40,011 bases of DNA from positions 1 through 40,011 of the forward strand of contig QCVU01000003.1 in assembly GCA_003210275.1 (NCBI GenBank). The letters are read 5' to 3'. The notes beneath the pieces were generated by a model. The model did not search any database. It was given only the letters and a program-made list of their open reading frames with translations, and was not told the DNA's origin. Source of the stretch: Prochlorococcus sp. AG-686-M10 (GTDB lineage Bacteria > Cyanobacteriota > Cyanobacteriia > PCC-6307 > Cyanobiaceae). Position 1 is the stretch's first letter, and the number at the start of each line of letters is the position of its first letter. Shown here piece by piece: positions 28,568 through 37,906 of the stretch. Position numbers and translations under genes: made by a program.

Positions 28568-29811
28568 AAATTTAATATATTAATAAAACCAGATCCAGCT
28601 GATTTTGCTGCCTTTTCATCAACGTGTGAATCGCCTATAAGTAATGATGATTTTAAATCGATATTTCTTTCATAAGCCAATTTAAGTAACATTCCTGGTT
28701 TTGGTTTTCTACAAAAACAATCTGTCTTTAAGATTTTATTCTCGGATTCATATCCCATATGCGGATGATGTGGGCACCATGAAACTGTATCTATTAAAAG
28801 CGACTTATTTCTGCAATAATGAATTATATAATTATTTATATGTTCTAATTCTTGCAAAGATAATTTATTCATTGCTATTTGAGGTTGATTTGTAACTATA
28901 GAGATTAATGAAAAATTTTGAGATAGTTTGGCTAATTTTTCAATATTATTATCTAAAAACTTAATCTGATCTATACATAAAATATAACTATTAACATTGC
29001 ATTCTATAAGTGTATTATCTCTATCAATAAAAAGAGCCTTTTGAAAGTTTGTATAATTCTTCATTTCTAAAATATTTTTATTAATAGCTTTAGTCACTTC
29101 GAAATATCTTTTCTCAGTACCCATATCCTTAATATATTCAGATGTGTTGTATGAAAAAATCTTTTTCTTTTTCTCAAATGCATTTTTAATTAGAAAACCG
29201 AATAGGTTGAACTTACTTTGATTTTTTAAAAGTTTGAATTCATCAATAATTGATGTCTTGAATAAAGAAATTCCTGCAAAACCTAATAACGGTTTAAATT
29301 CATCTTCTCTATAGTCTCTATCCTTGAGAAATAATTTTTCTACATAAGATCCGTTAGGAGCTGAAATCATATCAGAGTCTTCAGGATGAGAAGAAGGATG
29401 AGTAACTAATGTTATGTCTGCACTTAAATTTGTATCGTATGCACATAGTTTTTTGAAATCAATGCTGAAGATTAAATCTCCATTAATAAATAATGTTTTA
29501 GAACTAAGTTGATCCTGGATTTTCCATAAAGAACCACATTCTCCCAGAGGAAATTCTTCTTCAAAAATTATTAATTCATCGAAATTAAAAGCGTTATTCT
29601 TGATGAAATCCTTAAATAACTCTTTTCTAAAACAAGTAGATAATATAACTTTTTTAAAGCCATATTTATCTAATTCATTTAGTGCTCTTTCTAATGTAGA
29701 AATACCACATATTGGGAAAAGTGGTTTCGGTATGTCTCCAGATATTTTTTTTAATCTACTGCCTTCTCCTCCAATAGCAATTACTACTGTTATATCTTCA
29801 ATCATTAGCAA
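28564..29811 (-). CDS. Fused nucleotidyltransferase (HddC-like) and HAD-IIIA phosphatase (GmhB-like), heptose pathway
   Basis: N-terminal VVIAIGGEGSRLKKISGDIPKPLFPICGISTLERAL; C-terminal LFIDRDNTLIEC, WCPHHPHMGYESENKILKTDCFCRKPKPGML, SLLIGDSHVDEKAAKSAG. Confidence 0.9.
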   Translation of the reverse strand: MLMIEDITVVIAIGGEGSRLKKISGDIPKPLFPICGISTLERALNELDKYGFKKVILSTCFRKELFKDFIKNNAFNFDELIIFEEEFPLGECGSLWKIQDQLSSKTLFINGDLIFSIDFKKLCAYDTNLSADITLVTHPSSHPEDSDMISAPNGSYVEKLFLKDRDYREDEFKPLLGFAGISLFKTSIIDEFKLLKNQSKFNLFGFLIKNAFEKKKKIFSYNTSEYIKDMGTEKRYFEVTKAINKNILEMKNYTNFQKALFIDRDNTLIECNVNSYILCIDQIKFLDNNIEKLAKLSQNFSLISIVTNQPQIAMNKLSLQELEHINNYIIHYCRNKSLLIDTVSWCPHHPHMGYESENKILKTDCFCRKPKPGMLLKLAYERNIDLKSSLLIGDSHVDEKAAKSAGSGFINILNL

Positions 29812-30800
29812 TCATGTATAATTTCTAATCCTGATTGACTTATTGAGGCCTGAAAAAAATCATTCATACCAAGCTTACTCAGTTCTTCTTCAGTATTTTT
29901 ATTGTCTAATTTTGTAGATATTAAAAAGTAACCACCAGAACCTGCACCTAATAACCTAATCCAATTTAAAGGTAATTTATTTAGCTCATTATATTGATCA
30001 TTAAGTATCCCAGACATTACTCCGGTCATATTTTTTTTAATTTCCCAAGAATCCCTTACACAACTATTGAATGTTTCCTCTATGACATGCTCTCTGTTAT
30101 CATTTAATTTTATAAACTTTTCTGAGATATTTCTAATTTCTAGTAATTCATCATTTGCTGAAGAAGAATCTTTTAATTTATATAAAACCTTGTCAGCAGA
30201 TCTTGAAATAAATGATGGAATTAAATATAGTTTTTCACTTAATTTTTTGATAAATATTTCTTTTGAATGGTTTAAATTTATTTTATCTATTTTGTTGTTA
30301 TCTTTCAGGAATTTAAAACATGAGATGTTACCACTAGAAGAAATATAATGATCTTGTCTACCTATGGGTTTTTTAAGTTTTTTTATTTCAATATCTGAAG
30401 CTAGATAAGCCAAATCATTATTTGATAATGCTTCTTTTTTAATTTTAAAAAGTCCTTTAAGTAAGGCAAGTAAGAACGAAGAAGAACCTCCAAGGCCAGA
30501 ACCTCTTGAGGCAAATCCAAATGATGAAATTTCAAGCAAATCATTTAAATTTAATTCTTCAAATGCAGATTTTATTAATGGATGTGCAATATCGTCTATT
30601 TTAGAATATTCTTCTCTTGAAGAATAATTTAAAATACCTCTTTTAGCTCTCGATGGTAATTGGTTTATTACGGTGTAGGTATATTTTGACAATGCGTAAC
30701 CTAAGCAGATTCCATAATCATTTTCCTTTACGAACCAATCTAAATCTGAGCCACCTCCTAATAATGAAATTCTGTAAGGACATCTTGAAATAATTATCAT
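29805..30800 (-). CDS. hddA: GHMP kinase, D-glycero-D-manno-heptose 7-phosphate kinase-like (HddA)
   Basis: CPYRISLLGGGSDLDWFVKENDYGICLGYAL; SSFGFASRGSGLGGSSSFLLALLKGL; LLGAGSGGYFLIST. Confidence 0.88.
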   Translation of the reverse strand: MIIISRCPYRISLLGGGSDLDWFVKENDYGICLGYALSKYTYTVINQLPSRAKRGILNYSSREEYSKIDDIAHPLIKSAFEELNLNDLLEISSFGFASRGSGLGGSSSFLLALLKGLFKIKKEALSNNDLAYLASDIEIKKLKKPIGRQDHYISSSGNISCFKFLKDNNKIDKINLNHSKEIFIKKLSEKLYLIPSFISRSADKVLYKLKDSSSANDELLEIRNISEKFIKLNDNREHVIEETFNSCVRDSWEIKKNMTGVMSGILNDQYNELNKLPLNWIRLLGAGSGGYFLISTKLDNKNTEEELSKLGMNDFFQASISQSGLEIIHDC

Positions 30801-31414
30801 GCTATTAAATCTTCAATTACTCTTTTTTGATATTTAGTTAATTTATGATCGCTGTATGGATCTTTGTCTTCGAATTCATCAACTAATCTTTGCTTTATAT
30901 AATGGAAAATTATTATTTGACAATCCTCACTGATTTCCATATCAGGATATTTTATGTGAATAGCAGTATCAACAATATCTTTTATTTTGCCTCCATTGAA
31001 TCCTGAAATCGAAACTTGTTTGATATTTAAATTCTTAGCCCTATTAGCACACTTTATTAGATTTAAAGAATTACCACTTCCTGATAAATGGATTAATAAA
31101 TCATCTTTATCAATAATAGTTCCAACTAAATTTGAATAAATTTCATTGTAATCTAAATCATTAGAAGCAGCAGTTAAATATGAAATATTATCAGAATGAG
31201 TATAAATTTTTATTTTTAGATTCATAAAAGTAAATGTCTTCGTATAGTCTCCAACTACATGACTTGCATTAGCTGCACTTCCTCCATTTCCTATTATATG
31301 GATAGATGAGGTACCATCTAATCTTTTTTTTATTTCTCCATATAAGATATCTAAACTATCTTGGTTAATTGAATCTAAAGCCTTATTTAAGGAATCTCTA
31401 TATTTCTGAAACAT
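30797..31414 (-). CDS. gmhA: SIS-domain sedoheptulose-7-phosphate isomerase-like (GmhA)
   Basis: SSIHIIGNGGSAANASHVVGDYTKTF; DDLLIHLSGSGNSLNLIKCANRAKNLNIKQVSISGFNGGKI; EDCQIIIFHYIKQRL. Confidence 0.9.
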   Translation of the reverse strand: MFQKYRDSLNKALDSINQDSLDILYGEIKKRLDGTSSIHIIGNGGSAANASHVVGDYTKTFTFMNLKIKIYTHSDNISYLTAASNDLDYNEIYSNLVGTIIDKDDLLIHLSGSGNSLNLIKCANRAKNLNIKQVSISGFNGGKIKDIVDTAIHIKYPDMEISEDCQIIIFHYIKQRLVDEFEDKDPYSDHKLTKYQKRVIEDLIA

Positions 31415-31561
31415 TAAATTATCTAGATTATGAAAAATTTAATTTTCTTTAAGATTAAGCTAATTTTACCATAAAAAAAAAGTAATAAGTCTGAAATGGT
31501 AATTATATGTTTTTTGATTCAAATTGTTAAATTGTCTGAAATTAATTTTATTACTAATAAT

Positions 31562-32080
31562 TTACTTTTTAAAAATATCATTAAAACATTTGGCTTTTTC
31601 ATCTTTTTGACTAATAATCCAATTATTTGTATTTAATGAAGTTCTGTTTTTTACTAAATTTTTCAAGTTTATGGTTATTTCATTTTTCTCTGAATATTTC
31701 CCAAAACAAAAATAAAAGAAAGTTGTCTCTTCTTGCGCTAAAAATCCATGCCCATAATGTGCTGGAATATAGACTGTTTTATTTGATTGGGCATTTAATT
31801 CATATGTGAAAAACTTGCCAAAATCATTAGAATCTTTATCCAAATTTATAAGAAAGTCAGTTATTGATCCTTTTAATACTGAAATCGCCTTGGTTTGAGG
31901 AGATTTTTGGTTTTGCCAATGTATTCCTCTCGCAACTAAAGGTTTAGAGTTGCTTACTTTAGAAGAAAATCCTTCTATTTCAAGATTTTGTTCACTTTCA
32001 AATATGCATTTAAGATCACCCCGCTGATCGGGAAAATTTAAGTGATTAAAAACTTTTATATCTTGTGGAAGTTTATTCAT
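31562..32080 (-). CDS. RmlC-like cupin NDP-sugar 3,5-epimerase
   Basis: DQRGDLKCIFE; ARGIHWQNQKSPQTKAISVLKGSITDFLINL; YIPAHYGHGFLAQEETTFFYFC: RmlC fold motifs, distinct from the rfbC at 11895-12485. Confidence 0.82.
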   Translation of the reverse strand: MNKLPQDIKVFNHLNFPDQRGDLKCIFESEQNLEIEGFSSKVSNSKPLVARGIHWQNQKSPQTKAISVLKGSITDFLINLDKDSNDFGKFFTYELNAQSNKTVYIPAHYGHGFLAQEETTFFYFCFGKYSEKNEITINLKNLVKNRTSLNTNNWIISQKDEKAKCFNDIFKK

Positions 32081-32228
32081 TATGATCCATAATTAAATTC
32101 TTGTTATGAATCAGTTTAATATTAAAAAGGATGATGGGCTGAAAGTATTTTAGAATTACTAATAATTTATCTTTAAAGAAAAAACCACAATAAGATAATA
32201 TATAACCAAAGGATATAAATTGAAATAG

Positions 32229-33341
32229 ATGGAAACGGAAGGTAGGGTCGCTTTAATAACTGGAGTAACTGGTCAAGACGGTAGTTATCTTGCTGAATAT
32301 TTATTAAATAAGGGATATGTAGTTCATGGTTTAAAAAGAAGAACAAGTCTTTTTAATACTTCTCGTATAGATCATTTATATAAAGATCCACATGAAAAAG
32401 ATGTTAGATTTTTTTTACATTATGGTGACTTAACTGACAGTTCAAATGTCCATAGAATAATTGACGAAGTTCGACCAGATGAAATTTATAATTTAGGAGC
32501 TCAAAGTCATGTAAGAGTAAGTTTTTGCTCTCCGGAATATACTGCTAACTGCGATGCTCTTGGGACCCTTAGGGTTCTTGAAGCTGTAAAACAAAGTGGC
32601 CTAAAAGATAAAACAAAAATATATCAAGCAAGCACTAGTGAATTATATGGAAAAGTTCAATCAATTCCTCAAAATGAGAAAACTCCTTTTTACCCAAGAA
32701 GTCCATATGCGATAGCAAAATTATACGCTCATTGGATAACTGTAAACTATAGAGAAGCTTATGAGATGTTTGCTTGTAATGGGATTTTGTTTAATCATGA
32801 ATCTCCTCGTAGAGGAGAAAATTTTGTTACGAGGAAAATCACAAGAGGTCTAGCTAGAATCTCGCTAGGAATGGAAAGTTGCCTATATATGGGGAATTTA
32901 AATGCTCTTAGAGATTGGGGTCATGCAAAAGACTATATTGAAATGCAATGGCTTATGCTTCAACAAGACCAACCAGATGATTATGTTATTTCTACAGGTA
33001 TACAAGAAAGTGTAAGAAACTTTATTAATTTATCTGCAAAATTTCTTGGATGGGGTGGGATCAATTGGAAAGGAAAAGGAATTGAAGAAAAAGGTTTCAG
33101 AATTGATAATGGCAAGATTGTTATTAAAATTGATCCAGGACTATTTAGACCAGCAGAAGTTGATACCCTCTTAGGCGATTCTGCTAAAGCAAGAAATAAA
33201 TTAGGTTGGGAACCTAAAATTTCTCTCGAAGAATTGATAAATGAAATGTTGGAAAATGATTTGCAAGAGGCCGAAAAGGAAAAGATCTTATTGAATAAAG
33301 GCTTCAAAGTAAATAATTCAATAGAGGATCTTACAAAATGA
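32229..33341 (+). CDS. gmd: GDP-mannose 4,6-dehydratase family
   Basis: [102 protein letters not shown]. Confidence 0.95.
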   Translation: METEGRVALITGVTGQDGSYLAEYLLNKGYVVHGLKRRTSLFNTSRIDHLYKDPHEKDVRFFLHYGDLTDSSNVHRIIDEVRPDEIYNLGAQSHVRVSFCSPEYTANCDALGTLRVLEAVKQSGLKDKTKIYQASTSELYGKVQSIPQNEKTPFYPRSPYAIAKLYAHWITVNYREAYEMFACNGILFNHESPRRGENFVTRKITRGLARISLGMESCLYMGNLNALRDWGHAKDYIEMQWLMLQQDQPDDYVISTGIQESVRNFINLSAKFLGWGGINWKGKGIEEKGFRIDNGKIVIKIDPGLFRPAEVDTLLGDSAKARNKLGWEPKISLEELINEMLENDLQEAEKEKILLNKGFKVNNSIEDLTK

Positions 33342-33412
33342 TAATTTTCAAGAAGTTAAATAATTGCGGTTTCTTTTTCTTCAGCAATAAAGAAAAAATC
33401 TAAAGTATAAAA

Positions 33413-35095
33413 ATGAAAAATTTAATAAAATTAATTTCTTTTTTACCAAAAAAATATAAATTTTTATGCTTTTTAATTATCTTTATGGCTTTATGTATGA
33501 GTTTGAGTGAAGTTTTAGTTCTTACATCCATAAAGCCTTTTATAGAATCTTTTTCATTAATAAGTAACGATAATATAGTTAAATTAGAAAATAATAATTA
33601 TGGAATTGTATTAAAAGAGGCTTATAGATTCTTATCTACTGTAGTTTTTTGTGGAATATTAAGGGTAGTTTTGATATCTTTTCAGTATAGAACTGCTGCC
33701 TCAATAAGTTCTAGAATCTCTTCTAAATCTTTTAAAAAAATAATTAACCAAGAATATGTAAATTTGAAATCTGTAAATCAATCTAAATTCTTATCAATAT
33801 TAATTCAAGATATACCCAGAACTTCTGAAGCACTATCAAATTGTGCAAATTTAGTCTCAAATATAATAATTCTAATTTTTATATCATTATCATTATTGAT
33901 AATAGAAACAAAACTTTTTTTAATTTCTGGATTATTTATTTCTATATCCTATTTATTGATAGGCCTAACTTTTGCAAAAAAATTAAAAGTTAATGGCGAA
34001 AATATTACTAAATATAATCATGTAGAAACTTCATTGGCTAGATCTACCATGGCTTCTATCGTTGACTTTATAATAGGTGGATCCTCAGATAATCAAATAA
34101 AAAATTTCACAAATAATGAAATTAAACTTAGAAAAAGCTATGCAAATACTCTTATTTACTCACAAACGCCTAGATATATTGTAGAAACTGTCTGTTTATC
34201 ATTATTTACTGGCTTTATACTTTTTTCTTTGACAAGTAAATCAAGTTTACTAATTTTTGCACAATTAGGGACTTTACTTTTTGCTTTTAATAGAGTTTTA
34301 CCTGCAGTACAACAAACTTATTCAGCCTATGCTTTTATAAAATCTTCATCTGCATCAATAAATAATGTGATATTTATATTGTCTTTAAAAGGAAAGAAAT
34401 TCCTAACAAAATTAAATATTGAAGAGAAAGAATTGGTCAAAGAATATATAATTTCTAAAAAAAATAAGAATAAAATAAATATTCTTAATTTAAAATATGA
34501 ATATAATGAAAATAAAAAATTAAGTTTTAAAAACTTTGAATTTGAACAAGGAATTCCTACCGCAATCGTTGGTAAAAGTGGTTCAGGTAAAACAACTTTA
34601 GTAGAATTGATTTTGAAATTATTAGTTCCAACAAGTGGACAAATTACAATAAATAATAATGATATAAATAAAATTGATGCTCTTAGATATTATAAAAATA
34701 TATCCTATTTATCTCAATCCCCATTTTTATTTAGCGGAACCTTATATGAAAATATTTTGTTTGGATCAAATGAAGAAATAGATAAAGATTTGTTATATGA
34801 AAATGGAATAAAATTAGGACTCAAAAATGAGTTTGGGGATAACTTCCTGGATTATCATATCTCTGATTTCGGTAGAAATATTTCTGGAGGTCAAGCTCAA
34901 AGATGTTCACTTTTAAAAATTACTTCTAATATAAAGCCAATAATAATTATAGATGAACCTTCTTCTGCTCTTGACCAAAATACATCTTTGATTTTTACAG
35001 AGTTGCTCCTTTCAAAGGCAAAAGATTCAATTCTTATAGTAATCACTCATTCAAAAGAACAGGCAGATTTATTCTCCTCTAAACTTTATTTGTAG
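33413..35095 (+). CDS. ABC transporter with fused permease and ATPase (MsbA/PglK-like lipid-linked oligosaccharide exporter candidate)
   Basis: N-terminal TM domain; VGKSGSGKTTLVELILKLLVPTSG (Walker A); NISGGQAQRCSLLK (signature); IIIIDEPSSALD (Walker B); ITHSKEQA. Confidence 0.92.
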   Translation: MKNLIKLISFLPKKYKFLCFLIIFMALCMSLSEVLVLTSIKPFIESFSLISNDNIVKLENNNYGIVLKEAYRFLSTVVFCGILRVVLISFQYRTAASISSRISSKSFKKIINQEYVNLKSVNQSKFLSILIQDIPRTSEALSNCANLVSNIIILIFISLSLLIIETKLFLISGLFISISYLLIGLTFAKKLKVNGENITKYNHVETSLARSTMASIVDFIIGGSSDNQIKNFTNNEIKLRKSYANTLIYSQTPRYIVETVCLSLFTGFILFSLTSKSSLLIFAQLGTLLFAFNRVLPAVQQTYSAYAFIKSSSASINNVIFILSLKGKKFLTKLNIEEKELVKEYIISKKNKNKINILNLKYEYNENKKLSFKNFEFEQGIPTAIVGKSGSGKTTLVELILKLLVPTSGQITINNNDINKIDALRYYKNISYLSQSPFLFSGTLYENILFGSNEEIDKDLLYENGIKLGLKNEFGDNFLDYHISDFGRNISGGQAQRCSLLKITSNIKPIIIIDEPSSALDQNTSLIFTELLLSKAKDSILIVITHSKEQADLFSSKLYL

Positions 35096-36021
35096 ATATT
35101 TAATTGTTTCTCAGCAGATTTAATAACTTTTTTTATTCCATTCTTTAAGTCTGTATATTTATATTTGCCGAAAGTTTCTTGATATCTTCTAGGGATGATT
35201 TCTATATTAGATAATGCGTGCAAAGGATTTATATCTTTTGGTCCAGTTATGACAGGTTTATCTAACAAATCTGCAATTAATTTTGCTAATTCTAATATAG
35301 ATATCCTCGAAGGATTACATATATTCCATGCTCCATTTATTTTATATTTTTTATTATTTAAATTAGATGCAATATTTCTCATCATGTAAATTGCGTCGTC
35401 TATATACAAATATTGTCTTTGACTAGATCCTTCATCAATAAGTTTGATAGAATGATTAGTTAATCCTTTCATTATTAATTCGTACATTACTCTTTTATCA
35501 CCAATTAAGAAATTGGGTGAATATGCTAGGCAAATTCTGAAAAATGTAGCTCTATTTCCTAACTCTTTGTTTAATATAGCTTCCCCTAATCTTTTTGATT
35601 CAGTATAAATTGATCTTTGAGAAAGAGGGTCTGAGCATGGGATTGTGAATTCATCAGATTTCTGATCTCCATATAATTCGCTTGTTGAGGCGTAAAAGAA
35701 ATGACCATTATTTTTTAATAAATTTGTCAAATTTTCTAAATCACTTACATTTAGTTTTATAACGTCCTTCCATGATTCCATGAATTTTGCAGGCTGACCA
35801 TATGTAGCAAAATGCCAAATTTGATCATATTTTTTTTGTTCTTTATTTTTAAGTAATTCAACATAAGGTATATAGTTTATATCGTATTCTGAAGAATTTG
35901 TTAATTTATTTTTATTATATGTGGCCTCTATAGATGTATTACTTTTAGCTAAGTGTTTTACTAATGATTTTCCTATTACGCCTGAGGCTCCTGTAATAAG
36001 TATTCTCATAAAATAGACCAC
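35086..36021 (-). CDS. NAD-dependent epimerase/dehydratase (extended SDR)
   Basis: [43 protein letters not shown] (YxxxK); YLYIDDAIYMM. Confidence 0.9.
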   Translation of the reverse strand: MVYFMRILITGASGVIGKSLVKHLAKSNTSIEATYNKNKLTNSSEYDINYIPYVELLKNKEQKKYDQIWHFATYGQPAKFMESWKDVIKLNVSDLENLTNLLKNNGHFFYASTSELYGDQKSDEFTIPCSDPLSQRSIYTESKRLGEAILNKELGNRATFFRICLAYSPNFLIGDKRVMYELIMKGLTNHSIKLIDEGSSQRQYLYIDDAIYMMRNIASNLNNKKYKINGAWNICNPSRISILELAKLIADLLDKPVITGPKDINPLHALSNIEIIPRRYQETFGKYKYTDLKNGIKKVIKSAEKQLNIYK

Positions 36022-37037
36022 TTAGCTACAGAATATCCATCTATGAATTGGGAACCTACTCCTGATCTAGAAATGTCAAAGTAAAGACTATTGAATTTAT
36101 TCATTTTAATTTTTAAGATTGAAGATATAAAATCTGGTAAGTAATTTCTTGACTCCATATAAGCTATTGATTGTTTGTCTAAGAGCGAATTTATACTAAG
36201 AGTTTGAGATATTGGTTCAATATTTATAACAAGTTTTGGAGTTGATTCGGCAATAAAATTTAATATTGTTTCAGAGGATATATTAATTTGCTCTAAACTG
36301 GCGAGAGAGAAGATAAAACTATTTTCTTTAATAAGAGGAAAAGTTTCAGGTTTGTAATAATTTATGTATTTGTATGAAAAATTTTGGCCCATATTTTTGA
36401 CTATTTCCTTAGTAGAGTCTGACCAATCAAGCGCAATATAGTTTGCTTTATTATTGGGTAAATGATAATCAATAAACTTTTTTAGAAAATATAAATTATG
36501 ATTTGTACCAGCTCCAAGCTCATAAAAATTTATTTCTTTTAAATCAGTTTCTAGAATAGTTTTCAGGAAAGGCAAATAAACGAGATTTTGCATCATTAAT
36601 CTTACTAAAGAATGTTCTATCGAATGCCAACGCTCTATTGCAGGAATATCCCATTTTGCTTTTACGATATTTTTTAATTCAATGGGAAACTTATAAGATT
36701 TAGGAGCAATAAATTTGCCCATTATTCTAGAAAGCGGGTATTTACCAAAATAATAAGGGACAATATATGGTTCGATTATTTTATTATCAGAAATATCAAT
36801 ATAATTCTGACCCCAACCTTTATTCCATTTAGCAACTGATTTATTGTCTACTTTATTATGCTTTACTTGGCTAATTATTCTTAATATTTTTTCTGTTTCC
36901 TCTAAATCAAGTTCATATATTTTATCTAAATTATTAACATTAAATCCAGGAATCGAAATCCTTTCCTTATTTGGGAATTTATAATTAAAGGATTTCTCCC
37001 AATAAATTATAAGTTCTCTTAAAATTTTATTTTTCAT
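36006..37037 (-). CDS. Methyltransferase-like protein of uncertain specificity
   Basis: INFYELGAGTNHNLYFLKKFI resembles SAM motif I; NYIALDWSDSTKEIV resembles motif II; otherwise no familiar domain. Confidence 0.6.
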   Translation of the reverse strand: MKNKILRELIIYWEKSFNYKFPNKERISIPGFNVNNLDKIYELDLEETEKILRIISQVKHNKVDNKSVAKWNKGWGQNYIDISDNKIIEPYIVPYYFGKYPLSRIMGKFIAPKSYKFPIELKNIVKAKWDIPAIERWHSIEHSLVRLMMQNLVYLPFLKTILETDLKEINFYELGAGTNHNLYFLKKFIDYHLPNNKANYIALDWSDSTKEIVKNMGQNFSYKYINYYKPETFPLIKENSFIFSLASLEQINISSETILNFIAESTPKLVINIEPISQTLSINSLLDKQSIAYMESRNYLPDFISSILKIKMNKFNSLYFDISRSGVGSQFIDGYSVAKWSIL

Positions 37038-37906
37038 TTTATTTTGAATCGATTAAAAAATAAATTAGATGTAAGGTGTGATATCTTTTTCTCAGCAGAA
37101 TCATATTTAGTATCCATACTATAAATAAGAGTTAAACATCCATTACTATCGATTATTGATTTATGGCTCTTGTTATTTTGTTGTAATAAATTTAGTAAGA
37201 AGTCCAAATTAAAGCCTGCAATAATTGTTATGTTTATGCCATTTCTAATAATATTTAAAATTATATTTATTAATTCCTCGTTTATTGTGCTTACAGAAAA
37301 ATTTAAAGCGTGCTTTAAATGATTTGCTAATAAATAAGAATCAGGTCCTATGCCTATAAAAATATCATTTTTTATCTCTTTCAAATCAATTTCTGAAATA
37401 TCTTTTGGCATAGTGTAATTATCAATCTCTTCAGTACTTAACCTGAAATAGGTAAAACACTTTTTCTTAAGAATATTTCCAATAAATTTTTCGGCTTGTA
37501 ACTCATTCCAAGGTAAATAAATATCTCTACAATTAGCCTTAATCATAAGTGATATATCATTTGGGCAATAATGAGTAGGGCCAAGTTTATTGTAATCAAA
37601 ACTGCCCCCTGCAGAAATTACTAAACTTTTACATTTGTTATAGCCAAAATCTAATTTAAGTTGCTCGTAACATCTTTCAATAATAAATGGAGTAATTGAA
37701 TATATTATTGGGTAAGCTTTAGCAATGCTTATCCCAGAGGCAAAACCTAACATCGATTGTTCCATTATCCCATAATTAATACATCTGAATTCATCAACTT
37801 TATGGGCATCTCTTGATTGAAAAACTCCTAAATCTCCAAGCATTAGAAAAAGTTCTTTATCAGCTTTAAAAGTATCAGAAATTTTTTTTAAAACTCTATT
37901 ACGCAT
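37034..37906 (-). CDS. Transketolase C-terminal half (pyrimidine-binding and C-terminal domains)
   Basis: NYGIMEQSMLGFASGISIAKAYPIIYSITPFIIERCYEQLKLDFGY: conserved Glu region of the transketolase/DXS Pyr domain. Confidence 0.88.
   Translation of the reverse strand: MRNRVLKKISDTFKADKELFLMLGDLGVFQSRDAHKVDEFRCINYGIMEQSMLGFASGISIAKAYPIIYSITPFIIERCYEQLKLDFGYNKCKSLVISAGGSFDYNKLGPTHYCPNDISLMIKANCRDIYLPWNELQAEKFIGNILKKKCFTYFRLSTEEIDNYTMPKDISEIDLKEIKNDIFIGIGPDSYLLANHLKHALNFSVSTINEELINIILNIIRNGINITIIAGFNLDFLLNLLQQNNKSHKSIIDSNGCLTLIYSMDTKYDSAEKKISHLTSNLFFNRFKIK

Noticed and set aside
32981-33307. 108-aa minus-strand ORF
   Set aside because: Antisense to the gmd C-terminus; shadow ORF.
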